Of a DNA stretch of 64,000 nt, positions 46,707 to 56,247 are shown piece by piece (positions within the stretch are counted from its first letter, which is position 1; every line of letters begins with the position of its first letter). The position numbers were made by a program, and so were the translations under genes. This DNA is from Sinorhizobium psoraleae. GTDB lineage: Bacteria; Pseudomonadota; Alphaproteobacteria; Rhizobiales; Rhizobiaceae. Where the stretch lies: positions 63,593 to 127,592 of the forward strand of contig NZ_JABEKV010000007.1 of NCBI RefSeq assembly GCF_013283645.1, in the 5' to 3' direction. The notes under the pieces are model-generated. The model was given only the letters and a program-made list of their open reading frames with translations. It did not search any database and was not told the origin of the DNA.

Positions 46707-47537
46707 TCATCGCGCGATCAAGACGGGGAGCCGGGCTTCGGTGAGCATCGATTGTGTGACGCCACCGAATACGAGCTCACGCAGCCGTGGGTGACCATAG
46801 GCGCCCATGACGATCATATCGGCCGCAATATCAACGGCATGTCGCTGCAGGACCTGCGCCACGGTCCGGCCCTCGCTCGGCAGCGCATCGACGGTCACAT
46901 CGATGCCGTGGCGCGTTAGATAGGCGGCGACATCTGCTCCGGGTTCTTCTCCGCTCGCCCTAAGCGTCGCCGTGGGATCCACCATGGTGACGTGAACGGA
47001 CTCGGCGTCGGCCATCAACTGGAGTGCTTCTCGCGCCGCATGTGCGGATTGAGCGCGCGAGTCCCAGGCTAACAGGACGGTCTTCGGCTTAAGCGTCGGG
47101 CTACATGCGGGCGGGATAAGCAACACCGGACGTTCCGATTGAAAGAGGCCACCGCCAATAATCTGCTTCTTGAGATCGTCGTCTTCGAAGGCGCCGGGAC
47201 CGATCAGGATAAGATCGGCATAAAGCGCCCGTTCGCCTATGTCGTAATTGGCGCCTGCCACCTCCGCATAGATGCTGTCGACATCAAATGAAATCTCCCG
47301 CTTTGAGAGTTTGTCGCGAACCTTCTTTACGGTTTCGCCAAGCGCTTGCAGGTTTCGCTCGCGCTGTTCGAGCCATGCCGGTGCAAGCGTTGCATACCGT
47401 CCGGTCGGTTGTTGCGCAAAGCCGACGATAAGAGCGCTTAAGTGCGCGGAAACTTGTTCGGAGATATCCGTCGCCACCTGCAGGTCGCGGTCGGTCTGCG
47501 GAACGCCAATGACGGCAAGCATCGTCTTGAACGGCAT
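46707..47537 (-). CDS. Universal stress protein, tandem UspA domains (copy 3)
   Basis: The 276-residue protein has the two-domain Usp plan with the C-terminal signature GAYGHPRLRELVFGG. It is related to the copies at 7116 and 8134 but more distant, for example MPFKTMLAVIG at the start. GGAGGAGAAC before ATG 47537 sets the start. It lies 90 bp after hsp20 in the same operon and ahead of the host-attachment gene. Confidence 0.9.
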   Translation of the reverse strand: MPFKTMLAVIGVPQTDRDLQVATDISEQVSAHLSALIVGFAQQPTGRYATLAPAWLEQRERNLQALGETVKKVRDKLSKREISFDVDSIYAEVAGANYDIGERALYADLILIGPGAFEDDDLKKQIIGGGLFQSERPVLLIPPACSPTLKPKTVLLAWDSRAQSAHAAREALQLMADAESVHVTMVDPTATLRASGEEPGADVAAYLTRHGIDVTVDALPSEGRTVAQVLQRHAVDIAADMIVMGAYGHPRLRELVFGGVTQSMLTEARLPVLIAR

Positions 47538-47627
47538 GTTCTCCTCCATTGAAACGTCGAAGTGTGACCCGAGAATGAACCAGCAAGACGCGCCAGCCGG
47601 CGCGTCCTGCTCTCCCAGTACGAAATG

Positions 47628-48155
47628 CTAGGCTGGTTTGATCTGGATCTTGCGTTCGCTCTGCTGCGCTTCGCGAGTCTTTGGCAGGCTCACGGAAAGA
47701 ACGCCCTTGGAAAAATTGGCGGCGATGTTGTCGGCATCAACACCATCAGGCAATCGGAAGGCTCTCTGGAATGAGCCGTAGCGACGCTCCGAAAGGACGT
47801 AGTCCTTGTTCTTCTCTTCTTTCTGCTCCTGTTTCTCACCCCGGATCGTCAGGGTTCCGTTGGAGACGGCGACCTCTATGTCCTTTTCCTCCATCCCGGG
47901 CAGCTCGCAGGTAATTTCGTAGCCCTTCTCTGTCTCCGCGACGTCGACGGCGGGCGCGATCTTGAACTCCGGCAGCCGCGGCATCCGACGCATGAATGCG
48001 GACGCAAGGGGGCGATGCCATAGGGTCGGAGCGAAATCGTCGAACAGGCGGTCGATTTCGGATCGGAGGCTTTCGAACGGGAGCCACGGCTCGCCGCGAT
48101 GCTCGACGGCTTTCTCGTCCGACTTGACAGGCAATTTGGTTACAGGTTCAGCCAT
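47628..48155 (-). CDS. Small heat-shock protein Hsp20
   Basis: The 175-residue chaperone has an N-terminal arm with FESLRSEIDRLFDDF and then an alpha-crystallin domain (about 60-155: PAVDVAETEKGYEITCELPGMEEKDIEVAV, GTLTIRGEKQ, NFSKGVLSVSLPKT). It holds unfolding proteins for refolding, in the cytoplasm. AAGGAG before ATG 48155 sets the start; the upstream part of the frame is not part of the gene. It opens the operon that continues to the ABC exporter, with a FixK box about 156 bp upstream. Confidence 0.92.
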   Translation of the reverse strand: MAEPVTKLPVKSDEKAVEHRGEPWLPFESLRSEIDRLFDDFAPTLWHRPLASAFMRRMPRLPEFKIAPAVDVAETEKGYEITCELPGMEEKDIEVAVSNGTLTIRGEKQEQKEEKNKDYVLSERRYGSFQRAFRLPDGVDADNIAANFSKGVLSVSLPKTREAQQSERKIQIKPA

Positions 48156-48304
48156 GGCTGGTTCTCCTTCAAAGCAGAGTTGCAGGCTCATCGGGCCGCT
48201 CGTTGAAAGCACGACCGCAAAGCCGTCCTGGCTGGGCCTGTCGCGTTTTTCGCCGGTGTTCCAGCCAGTTCTGTGTATTAGAGCCCTATGTGGCACCAGC
48301 CTCA

Positions 48305-48318
48305 TTGATGCGCGTCAA
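48305..48318. promoter_or_regulatory. FixK/FNR box upstream of the hsp20 operon
   Basis: TTGATGCGCGTCAA, exact match, about 156 bp before hsp20 (minus) and about 150 bp before a small plus-strand frame at 48461. The rest of 48156-48460 holds no gene that I can see. Confidence 0.65.
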
Positions 48319-48460
48319 AGACGGCACAAGCTGTAGAACCGAGAACCCGCCCGCCATTCGCTTTTTGACGGAGAACAAGGCGCGCTTCTAGGATGTGTGA
48401 TGTGCTTGTACGCGGTAGCCGTCGTTCGTGGGTGACGGTGAAGGTCAGCGGAAATCGACA

Positions 48461-48682
48461 ATGACCAGGCACAACCTATTTCACGCTATGCAGACAGCCA
48501 TTACGAGCAGGCTGCTTCTGATCATCATAGCGCTCATGATTGCCTCGCTTTTCAGCGTGCTGCCGATCAAGGGCTGCCCCACCACAGGCAGGCAGAGAGC
48601 AGACACGACAGAGATTTCGGCACTTCCCCACGCTGACCAGTCAAGCGGCGTTTCCGTCAGGCTCCGAGAACGGAGAGGTTAG
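48461..48682 (+). CDS. Possible small membrane protein
   Basis: A 73-residue frame contains one strong hydrophobic stretch (LLLIIIALMIASLFSVLPI, about residues 19-37) and a polar tail. It overlaps the end of the divergent glucokinase-like pseudogene by 4 bp. There is no good ribosome site and no family is recognised, so it may not be coding. Confidence 0.3.
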   Translation: MTRHNLFHAMQTAITSRLLLIIIALMIASLFSVLPIKGCPTTGRQRADTTEISALPHADQSSGVSVRLRERRG

Positions 48683-49621
48683 TCCATTTGTTGATTGAGG
48701 GCCTTTGCTGCTCCGCGCAGGATGGCGTCTTCGCTTCTGATCAGCAAAACGGGTATTTGCGACAGCCAGCCCGATCGTCTCCCTTTCGCCTCGAATGCGA
48801 GACGGAAGGCACCGTCGTGCAGGAGCTTCTCCATGTTCCGCAGTATCGGGCCCCCACAGATAAACTCCGCCTCGCGCTTCATAACGGAGGGCTATATCGC
48901 CTGCAAATCTGCCGAGCCGGGTGGCGAAATAGTTTATCGCCGTTGTCGCGCAGCCATCGTGCCCCTGCAAGCCGGCGCCGACAATGTCAGCGGCCTGAAC
49001 GGAGCGCGCTGGTTGTCCCGAACTCTCAAGCAGGATCTGGTAAAGGTGTGCTAGTCCCGGGCCCGACAACAGATGCTCGACGGAAACATGGCCCACGTCG
49101 CTGCGAACGCGCTCCAGGATGTCAAGTTCCTCGTGCGTTCGGGGTGCAAAGGACATGCTTCCGGCGTGAGTGTGGAAGTGGGTGCAAGAGCCATTGATTT
49201 GAGTGAGTACCCCTACGCCGACTGCGTCGCCAATGCTTGCGACAGCCTTCGCCGCGTCGCGACGGCCCTCTGCCCCTCCGAATTGGACGACGTCATGCGG
49301 AGCGAGATCGGGCAAGATCAGCGAAAGCGCGTCGATGGAATCGATGATTTGAACGTGGTGCCATTCACCGGCATGTCCTTCGGCGAGCCTGCGTTCCAAA
49401 TCACTGACGGGCAACAATTCGCTGTTTGCGATTGTGATCCCCAAGGCAGGTGGACAGATTGGTAGAGAGCGCCGGTAAGCGGCCAGCGCCTCGACCACGG
49501 ATCCAAATACGTTCTTTCCGAACTGCACATAATCTTCGATCGTCAGCCTGTCAGTATGGACGACGGCGAAGCGCATGTGGGTCTCGCCAATGTCGGCCAC
49601 ATCATGTGTGAATTTGTTCAC
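48679..49621 (-). pseudogene. Glucokinase-like protein, active site degenerate and frame broken
   Basis: The sequence follows the bacterial glucokinase (Glk, COG0837) fold: ADIG-E-THMRFAVV at the phosphate-1 site (normally ADIGGTN), then ALGITIANSE, FGGAEGR, VGVGVLTQ, and APRTHEELDILERVRSDVGHVSVEHLLSGPGL. Key residues differ: the normal GGTN is GETH, the catalytic N-D-F is I-D-S-I-D, and the EGGH glucose motif is HAGS. Near 48880 a base change breaks the frame; the C-terminal part (GGPILRNMEKLLHDG, RLAFEAKGR) continues in another frame to 48679. A GTG start with GGAGG is preferred over an ATG at 49636. A FixK box is 61 bp upstream. Confidence 0.7.
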
Positions 49622-49675
49622 CTCGGCCTCCAACATATTCTGCTGAGAGTATGCGGCAGGCTAACCCCTCGCACT

Positions 49676-49689
49676 TTGATGGACGTCAA
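49676..49689. promoter_or_regulatory. FixK/FNR box between glucokinase-like and ppsA genes
   Basis: TTGATGGACGTCAA, exact match, about 61 bp from the minus-strand start at 49621 and 90 bp from the plus-strand start at 49772. Confidence 0.8.
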
Positions 49690-49771
49690 GGTCACCGATG
49701 TCGTGAAAGCATAGGGTATCGCTGTTTCGATGCGGAGCCTTGAGCGGGCAGTCTCAACACAGGAGGTGAAA

Positions 49772-52156
49772 ATGGTCGCTTCAATCATCTGGTTCGAGGA
49801 TGTGACGCGGCGCGATATCGCCAGTGTGGGAGGCAAGAACGCGTCACTCGGCGAGATGATCTCCGGACTTTCCGCGCATGGCATCAAGGTGCCGTGCGGC
49901 TTTGCGACGACAGCGGAGGCCTATGGGGACTTTATCGACGCCAATGACTTGCGCGCACCGATTACTGCCTTGCTTGAGAAATGGGAGGCCGGTGGAGCCA
50001 CGCTCGCTGAGACGGGTGCCGCAGTACGCGAGAGCATTCTCCGGGGTAGCTGGCCCACCGAGATCGAAGCGGAAATAACTGCCGCCTATCGTGCGCTGTC
50101 GCGCAAGCTCGACATCGAGGCGGCCTCGGTTGCTGTTCGCTCCAGCGCAACCGCCGAGGATCTCCCGACGGCGAGCTTTGCCGGGCAGCAGGAAAGCTTT
50201 CTCAATGTCGTCGGTGAGCGGGCACTGATGACCGCCTGTCGCCGTTGCTATGCCTCGCTCTTTACCGATCGAGCCATAAGCTACCGCAAGGTAAATGGCT
50301 TCGATCACATGAAGGTGGCTTTGTCCGTCGGCGTCCAGGAAATGGTCCGTTCCGACCTCGGCAGCGCAGGCGTCATGTTCTCGATCGAAACTGAGACTGG
50401 CTTTGATAAGGTCGTTCTGATCAATGCAGCCTTGGGTCTCGGAGAGTATGTCGTCAAAGGAACCGTCGATCCCGACGAATACCGCGTCTTCAAACCGTTG
50501 CTTGGCGACACAGCCCTTGTGCCTATTATTCAGAAGAGATGCGGCACGAAGACCAGTAAGCTCACCTATGGCGACAGTTTCGAGCCGACCCGGGGTGTCT
50601 CCACTTCCCGAGAAGAACAGACCACGCTCGTCCTCACCGATGAGGAGGTTCTTCAACTCGCCCGCTGGGCGATAGCGATCGAGGAGCATTACGGCTGCCC
50701 CATGGATATCGAATGGGCCAAAGACGGCCGCGACGGCCAGCTCCACATCGTGCAGGCTCGGCCCGAAACGGTGCAGGCGAAAGCAGCCTCCGATCAACTT
50801 CCAACCTATCGGATCGGCAAGAAGGGGCGCCTCCTGGCAAAGGGCCTTGCGATAGGCAATGCCATCGCGGCGGGTCCCGTGTGCATCATCGAGCATCCCG
50901 ACGACATCGGCAAGTTCAATGACGGCGCTATTCTGGTGACCAAAACCACCGACCCGGACTGGGTGCCGCTGATGAAGCGCGCCTCGGCAATCGTCACCGA
51001 TCATGGCGGACGCACCTCCCATGCAGCGATCGTCAGTCGCGAGCTTGGCCTGCCTGCAGTCGTCGGTGCAGAGAGCGCAACGAAGCTTTTGCACACGGGA
51101 GCGATCGTCACCGTGTCCTGCGCCGAGGGCGACGAGGGCCGCATCTATGAAGGGCAGGCCGAATTCAAGGCGGAGACGATCAGCCTCACTGACATTCCGG
51201 AAACGCGGACGAAGGTCCTGTTGAACCTTGCCGATCCGCAATCCGCATCTCGTTGGTGGAGGCTCCCGACCGGCGGTATCGGGCTTGCACGCATGGAATT
51301 TGTGGTCAGCAATGCGATACGGATCCATCCCATGGCCCTCGTGCACTTCGACCGGCTGCGCGATCAATCCGCAAAGCAGAAGATCGCCGCGCTGACATCG
51401 GGCTATGCGGAGCGGACCGACTATTTCGTCGAGGAGCTTTCGCGGGGCCTGGCGCGTCTCGCTGCAGTTGCCTATCCCAGGCCGATCATCGTGCGCATGA
51501 GCGATTTCAAGACGAATGAATATGCGGGGCTATGCGGCGGCGCCGAGTTTGAGCCGCAAGAAGAGAACCCGATGATCGGTTTCCGCGGCGCATCGCGCTA
51601 CTATTCGCCCAAATATCGCGACGGCTTCGCGCTTGAGTGCCGGGCGATCAAGCGGCTGCGCGAGGTGATGGGCTTTGGAAACGTCGTCGTGATGATTCCC
51701 TTTTGCCGGTCGGTCAAGGAAGCCGAGAAGGTCCTTGAGGTGATGACCGAAAACGGTCTTCAGCGCGGGGTCAACGGATTACAGGTCTATGTCATGTGCG
51801 AGATACCGTCCAACGTCATTCTCGCGGCCGATTTCGCGCGGCTTTTCGATGGCTTTTCGATCGGCTCGAATGACCTCACCCAATTGACGCTCGGTGTCGA
51901 CAGGGATTCGGAGGATCTCGCCACCTTGTTCGACGAGCAGGACGAAGCCGTGAAATGGATGATCTCCAAGGTCATCACGGACGCTCGGCGGGCCGGCGCC
52001 AAGATCGGCCTTTGTGGCCAGGCACCAAGCGATCATCCCGACTTCGCAGCATTTCTTGTCGAATGCGGCATCGACTCGATCTCGGTCACGCCCGACAGCT
52101 TTGTCGCTGTGAAGCGGACCGTGGCAGCGGCAGAAAAGGGTGGGGGAGCGATATAA
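49772..52156 (+). CDS. ppsA: Phosphoenolpyruvate synthase
   Basis: The 794-residue protein is complete. It has an N-terminal ATP-grasp domain (VGGKNASLGEM, VAVRSSATAEDLPTASFAGQ), a central phosphohistidine domain (VTDHGGRTSHAAIVSRELG) and a C-terminal PEP-binding barrel (VMCEIPSNV, GSNDLTQLTLGVDRDS, GLCGQAPSDHP with the catalytic Cys). It converts pyruvate and ATP to PEP, AMP and phosphate. A near-perfect AGGAGGTGA site marks the ATG at 49772. The link to PfkB and the glucokinase-like remnant in this window suggests rewiring of the pyruvate-hexose pathway at low oxygen. Confidence 0.92.
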   Translation: MVASIIWFEDVTRRDIASVGGKNASLGEMISGLSAHGIKVPCGFATTAEAYGDFIDANDLRAPITALLEKWEAGGATLAETGAAVRESILRGSWPTEIEAEITAAYRALSRKLDIEAASVAVRSSATAEDLPTASFAGQQESFLNVVGERALMTACRRCYASLFTDRAISYRKVNGFDHMKVALSVGVQEMVRSDLGSAGVMFSIETETGFDKVVLINAALGLGEYVVKGTVDPDEYRVFKPLLGDTALVPIIQKRCGTKTSKLTYGDSFEPTRGVSTSREEQTTLVLTDEEVLQLARWAIAIEEHYGCPMDIEWAKDGRDGQLHIVQARPETVQAKAASDQLPTYRIGKKGRLLAKGLAIGNAIAAGPVCIIEHPDDIGKFNDGAILVTKTTDPDWVPLMKRASAIVTDHGGRTSHAAIVSRELGLPAVVGAESATKLLHTGAIVTVSCAEGDEGRIYEGQAEFKAETISLTDIPETRTKVLLNLADPQSASRWWRLPTGGIGLARMEFVVSNAIRIHPMALVHFDRLRDQSAKQKIAALTSGYAERTDYFVEELSRGLARLAAVAYPRPIIVRMSDFKTNEYAGLCGGAEFEPQEENPMIGFRGASRYYSPKYRDGFALECRAIKRLREVMGFGNVVVMIPFCRSVKEAEKVLEVMTENGLQRGVNGLQVYVMCEIPSNVILAADFARLFDGFSIGSNDLTQLTLGVDRDSEDLATLFDEQDEAVKWMISKVITDARRAGAKIGLCGQAPSDHPDFAAFLVECGIDSISVTPDSFVAVKRTVAAAEKGGGAI

Positions 52157-52169
52157 GAGCTGGGCAGAG

Positions 52170-52499
52170 CTACCGCCTCTCCGTTTTGCTTTCGGCGTCC
52201 AGTTGTTCGGCGGCGACAAACAACAGCGCCCGCATCTTTTCCTGAAGCTCTTCCCTGGTCACAGCGATTCCGGCGCTCTCCAAATCCCGGAGGACCTTGC
52301 GCAGAATGTCGTCGTCGCCGGCTTCGGCCCGTCCGGCTTCAGCGATCTCCCCCGCGTAGGCGGTCGCGTCGCCTTTATCGAGCGCGTGGGCCGCCCATCC
52401 GGCAAGCAGGCGGTCTCGGCGTTCGCGAACTCTCAAGGAGCGCTCGAAATCGAGGATGTACTTTTCTTCGAGCGCTTTCTCTGGCTCCGTCAGTTCCAT
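52170..52499 (-). CDS. DUF1476 / ATP synthase zeta-type inhibitor
   Basis: The 109-residue helical protein (EKALEEKYILDFERSLRVRERRDRLLAGWAA, GDDDILRKVLRDLESAGI) belongs to the DUF1476 family, the zeta subunit that inhibits F1-ATPase in alphaproteobacteria. It would stop ATP hydrolysis when the proton gradient falls. An AGGAGGTAAAG site sets the start at 52499. It lies 57 bp after groEL on the same strand and probably shares its FixK promoter. It is likely an accessory paralogue of a chromosomal copy. Confidence 0.85.
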   Translation of the reverse strand: MELTEPEKALEEKYILDFERSLRVRERRDRLLAGWAAHALDKGDATAYAGEIAEAGRAEAGDDDILRKVLRDLESAGIAVTREELQEKMRALLFVAAEQLDAESKTERR

Positions 52500-52556
52500 G
52501 TCTTTACCTCCTGTCCCTGGGCTCGACCGGGCCTGCAACTATGGTTGCATCGCGGC

Positions 52557-54161
52557 TTAGGCCATTGCCTCCTTCGGCGTCTCGGGAAGCTCCGTCATCG
52601 TGGCTTCGGTCAGCAACAGCACGCTTGCGACCGAGACCGCATTTTCGAGGCCGACGCGGATCACTTTGGTGGGGTCGATGATGCCGGCCGAAACCAGATC
52701 GACATAGACCTTCTGGCCGGCGTCATAGCCGAAATTGCCCTGGCTCTCGAGCATCTTGGCAACCACGACGCCGCCGTCGGTTGCGGAGTTTTCCGCGATC
52801 TGCCGCGCCGGCGTCTCCAGTGAACGCTTGAGGATCTGAACGCCGGTGCGCTCATCGCCTTCGCAGGCTTGTTCCTCCTCTGCGAGGGCAGCGATGCACC
52901 GCAGGAGGGCCAATCCGCCACCCGGCAGGATGCCCTCGGCCACGGCCGCCTTGGTCGCGCTGATGGCGTCATCAAGCGCTTCTTTCTTCGCTTTGAGTTC
53001 CGCTTCCGTGGCTGCACCCACCTTGATCACCGCTACGCCGCCGGAAAGCTTCGCCAGTCGCTCCTGGAGCTTTTCACGGTCATAGTCGCTAGTGGTGGTC
53101 GAGATTTCCTTGCGGATCTGCTCCGCCCGGCTGCTGATGGCCTTCTTGTCTCCCGCTCCACCGATGATGGTGGTCGTATCTTTCGTAATGACGATCCGCT
53201 CGGCGCGGCCAAGTTGTTCGGGTGTAACCGTTTCGAGCTTTATGCCCAGCTCCTCGGAAATAAGCTGCCCACCCGTGAGTATGGCAATGTCCTGCAAGAG
53301 GGCTTTACGGCGGTCTCCGAACCCGGGCGCCTTGACGGCGCAGTTGTGTAGTGTTCCGCGCATCTGGTTGACAATCAAGGTCGCGAGGGCCTCGGTTTCC
53401 ACATCTTCGGCAATGATTAGCAGCGGTGTCCCGGCCTTGGCGATGGCCTCCAGGAGTCCCACGCAATCCTTGAGAGAGGTGATCTTGCGGTCGAACAGGA
53501 GGATCGCGGCGCTCTCGAGAACGACCTCCATTCGTTCGGCATCGGTGACGAAATAGGGAGAAAGATAACCGCGATCGAATTGCATGCCCTCCACAACCTC
53601 GAGGACCGTCTCGGTCGTTTTCGATTCCTCGACGCTGATGACTCCGTCGTCGCCGACCTTTTCCATCGCGTCTCCGACCAACGTGCCGATCTGTGCGTCG
53701 TTGTGGGCCGAAATCGTCGCCACCTGTTCTTTTTCACGCTTCTCGGAGACGGGCCGTGAGTTTTTCTTGAGCTCGGCGACCGCTCGTTTGACGCCGCGGT
53801 CGAGCCCGTGCTTGATGTCGATCGCGCTTGCGCCGGCAACGACATTGCGCAGGCCATCGGCGAAAATGGCGTGGGCAAGAATGGTCGATGTGGTGGTCCC
53901 GTCGCCGACGATTTCGCCTGTCTTCTCCGCTGCCTGGCGCAGCATGCGCGCGCCGAGATTTTCTTCGGGATCTTTGAGGTCGAATTCCTTGGCGATCGTC
54001 ACCCCGTCATTGCAGACGATCGGAGGCCCCCATTTCCTTTCGATCAGAACGGCTTTCGATCGCGGCCCGAGTGTGACCCGAATGGCATCTGCCAATTGCG
54101 AAGCGCCCTTCAAGATCTTTTCTCGGGCAGCCGAATGGAAAAGGACCTGCTTGTGAGCCAT
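52557..54161 (-). CDS. groEL: Divergent GroEL chaperonin
   Basis: The 534-residue chaperonin keeps the ATP-site motifs ([52 protein letters not shown] and GGGLALLRC), but with exchanges from the usual consensus such as LGPRSKAV for LGPKGRNV. It ends in ETPKEAMA without the GGM-rich tail, and no groES lies nearby. It may work with a chromosomal GroES or as a specialised chaperonin. GGAGG eight bases before the ATG at 54161 sets the start; a FixK box lies 57 bp upstream. It is followed by the zeta-type inhibitor gene. Confidence 0.92.
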   Translation of the reverse strand: MAHKQVLFHSAAREKILKGASQLADAIRVTLGPRSKAVLIERKWGPPIVCNDGVTIAKEFDLKDPEENLGARMLRQAAEKTGEIVGDGTTTSTILAHAIFADGLRNVVAGASAIDIKHGLDRGVKRAVAELKKNSRPVSEKREKEQVATISAHNDAQIGTLVGDAMEKVGDDGVISVEESKTTETVLEVVEGMQFDRGYLSPYFVTDAERMEVVLESAAILLFDRKITSLKDCVGLLEAIAKAGTPLLIIAEDVETEALATLIVNQMRGTLHNCAVKAPGFGDRRKALLQDIAILTGGQLISEELGIKLETVTPEQLGRAERIVITKDTTTIIGGAGDKKAISSRAEQIRKEISTTTSDYDREKLQERLAKLSGGVAVIKVGAATEAELKAKKEALDDAISATKAAVAEGILPGGGLALLRCIAALAEEEQACEGDERTGVQILKRSLETPARQIAENSATDGGVVVAKMLESQGNFGYDAGQKVYVDLVSAGIIDPTKVIRVGLENAVSVASVLLLTEATMTELPETPKEAMA

Positions 54162-54211
54162 AGCTTCATCCTCCGTTCTTTGCTTTTGTAGCACAGGGCG
54201 GAAGGGACGCT

Positions 54212-54225
54212 TTGACGCGCATCAA
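54212..54225. promoter_or_regulatory. FixK/FNR box upstream of groEL
   Basis: TTGACGCGCATCAA, exact match, about 57 bp before the groEL start (minus strand). Confidence 0.8.
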
Positions 54226-54265
54226 ACGACATCTGCAGGGCCGCTCAAGCGTCAGGCGATCATCT

Positions 54266-54279
54266 TTGATGCCGGTCAA
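54266..54279. promoter_or_regulatory. FixK/FNR box upstream of usp copy 4
   Basis: TTGATGCCGGTCAA, exact match, about 68 bp before the usp start at 54340. Together with the groEL box it forms a two-box divergent promoter region. Confidence 0.8.
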
Positions 54280-54339
54280 GGCGAGGCGGTCGATCGATGG
54301 TTAAGTTCTCCAAAGAGAGGCTAAACCGAGGTCGCGGCC

Positions 54340-55167
54340 ATGATTTACAACACGATACTGGTACACTTGGACATAGGCGATGGTGCAGCATCGCAGTTAA
54401 ATTTTGCGCGCGACCTCGCCGCACGCTTTGAGGCAAACCTCATCGGCTTTGCCGCCGGCGACATACGCCCGATTGCGGCGCCTCCGCCCGGGGTGATCGT
54501 CGATGCCGAGTTCATGCGGCTTGAGGCGAGGGAGATCGAACGCCGCCTGGAAGCGCTCAGAAGCGATCTCGATGCCAGCGGCGAGATGGGAGGGGCCGAT
54601 TCGCTGCGCACTACCGTCGGCGATCCGACAAGAGGGCTGGCAACCGCCGCGAGAGCAGCGGACCTTGTGATCGCGGGGTCGGGTGGCGACGCGGGTGGAC
54701 GCGACGCCCACACCGCCATAGACCTGGGCGCGTTGATACATGCGGCGGGCCGTCCGGTCCTCATACCGCGAGATGATCTCGCACCTCTCAAGGCGAGAAG
54801 CGTCATCGTTGCCTGGAAGGATGGCCGTGAGGCAAGACGGGCGGTCGCAGACGCGATGCCCTTCCTTGTCCATGCGCGCGAAGTCCTGGTGGCGACCGTC
54901 GCGGAGCACGAACCGGATCGGGCGATGGCCAGTGCCACCGACGTTGTCCGCTATCTGATCAATCATGGTGCAAAAGCCCGCGCCGAGATCGTGGACCATC
55001 GCGAAGGCGAGGCTGGGGAGGCGCTCGTTGGCATCACCAAGCAGATGGGAGCGGATCTGATCGTCTCGGGTGGCTATGGGCATGGCCGCCTCCGCGAATG
55101 GCTGCTTGGCGGCGTCACCCGATCGCTGCTGCGCGAAGGATCCCTTCACCGCCTGATGTCGGCCTGA
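54340..55167 (+). CDS. Universal stress protein, tandem UspA domains (copy 4)
   Basis: The 275-residue protein has two Usp halves, with DLVIAGSGGD in the first and the C-terminal GGYGHGRLREWLLGGVTRSLL signature in the second. It is unlike copies 1-3 at the N-terminus (MIYNTILVHLD). The stop codon overlaps the ATG of the next gene (TGATG), giving coupled translation. A Usp followed by a COG2187 kinase is also the arrangement of Rv2005c-Rv2004c in the mycobacterial hypoxia regulon. Confidence 0.9.
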   Translation: MIYNTILVHLDIGDGAASQLNFARDLAARFEANLIGFAAGDIRPIAAPPPGVIVDAEFMRLEAREIERRLEALRSDLDASGEMGGADSLRTTVGDPTRGLATAARAADLVIAGSGGDAGGRDAHTAIDLGALIHAAGRPVLIPRDDLAPLKARSVIVAWKDGREARRAVADAMPFLVHAREVLVATVAEHEPDRAMASATDVVRYLINHGAKARAEIVDHREGEAGEALVGITKQMGADLIVSGGYGHGRLREWLLGGVTRSLLREGSLHRLMSA

Positions 55168-56247
55168 TGATGCCTCGCGATTGCCGCTCACCGGGACTGA
55201 CCACTGGAAAGCGGAATGTTGAGATGCGCCCGGATTTCAGGGTGGCACTCGCGCAGAAGGTGCGATTCCTCTCCAATCCGGCTTCCTACCCGCAGCCACC
55301 AAGCAGTATCGAGGCCAAGGAGACCCATATGTCCTGGGTCTTCATCGCGGATGATTGGGTGCTCAAGCTCAAGAAGCCGGTCTTGCGATCCCACCTCGAT
55401 TTCAGCACGATCGAGGCGCGGAAATTCTTCTGCGAGGAGGAGCTTCGCCTCAACCGCCGGCTGGCACGCGAGACCTATCGCGCCGTCAAGGCGCTCTATT
55501 GTGACGACGGGGGAAATTTGACCTTCGAGAAATCCGCACACGTCGTCGATTGGCTCGTCGAGATGCGGCGATTGCCGGCGGACGACTTCCTGGATGCCCG
55601 CATCGCTGCGAACCGGGTAAGCACGGCGGAGATGGCCGCGATACCCGATCGGCTTGCCCGTTTCTATATCGGCTGACCGCCGGAGATTGCCGATGGCTCA
55701 GCATATATCCGGCACCTTCTTGAGGAACACGAAATCAACCGCGAGCTGCTGGTGCGCTCCGAATTCGAGCTCTCGGCATCGGGCGTGGCCGCCTTGCTCG
55801 ACGGTGTCGGTGTCGGTCTGGGCAAGATGCGTGGTGTCATCGAATCCCGCATCGCACGTGGAAAGATCGTCGAGGGCCACGGCGACCTGCGGCCGGAGCA
55901 TGTCTGCCTCGTCACCCCGCCGCAGATCATCGATTGTCTCGAATTCAACCGCTCGATGCGGATCATCGATCCCTACGACGAAATCGGTTACCTCGGGCTC
56001 GAATGCGAGGTGCTCGGGGCCGGTTGGATCCGGCCGCTGCTTCTGACTGCTCTGGAAAAAGCGCTTGGCGATCGTCCGGACGACCGCTTGCTTGCGCTTT
56101 ATAGCGGCTTTCGCGGCTTGCTGCGGGCAAGGCTGTGCCTGGTTCATCTCCTTGGAGCATCCGGTTCGGGAACCGAAGAAATGGCGTCCTTTGGCGCTTG
56201 CCTATCTGACACAAGCCCGGCGGCATCTGTCAGTCATCGTCGGCTAG
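55167..56247 (+). pseudogene. COG2187 (aminoglycoside-phosphotransferase-like) protein, stop and frameshift
   Basis: The sequence shows the COG2187 pattern (FLSNPASYPQPP, ETHMSWVFIADDWVLKLKKPV, RARLCLVHLL, GHGDLRPEHVCL with the catalytic HGD, IDCLEFNRSMRIIDPYDEIGYL). The frame is broken twice: an in-frame TGA at 55674-55676 between YIG and PPEIADG, where TGG (Trp) is expected, and a one-base insertion near 56155 after LVHLL. Removing one G there yields EHPVREPKKWRPLALAYLTQA to the TAG at 56247. It overlaps the usp stop. It is a homologue of Rv2004c, whose biochemical role is not settled. Confidence 0.75.

Noticed and set aside
49844-51367. Long minus-strand open frame of about 500 codons
   Set aside because: It is antisense to ppsA, whose motifs are unambiguous on the plus strand. 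No ribosome site or recognisable domain.
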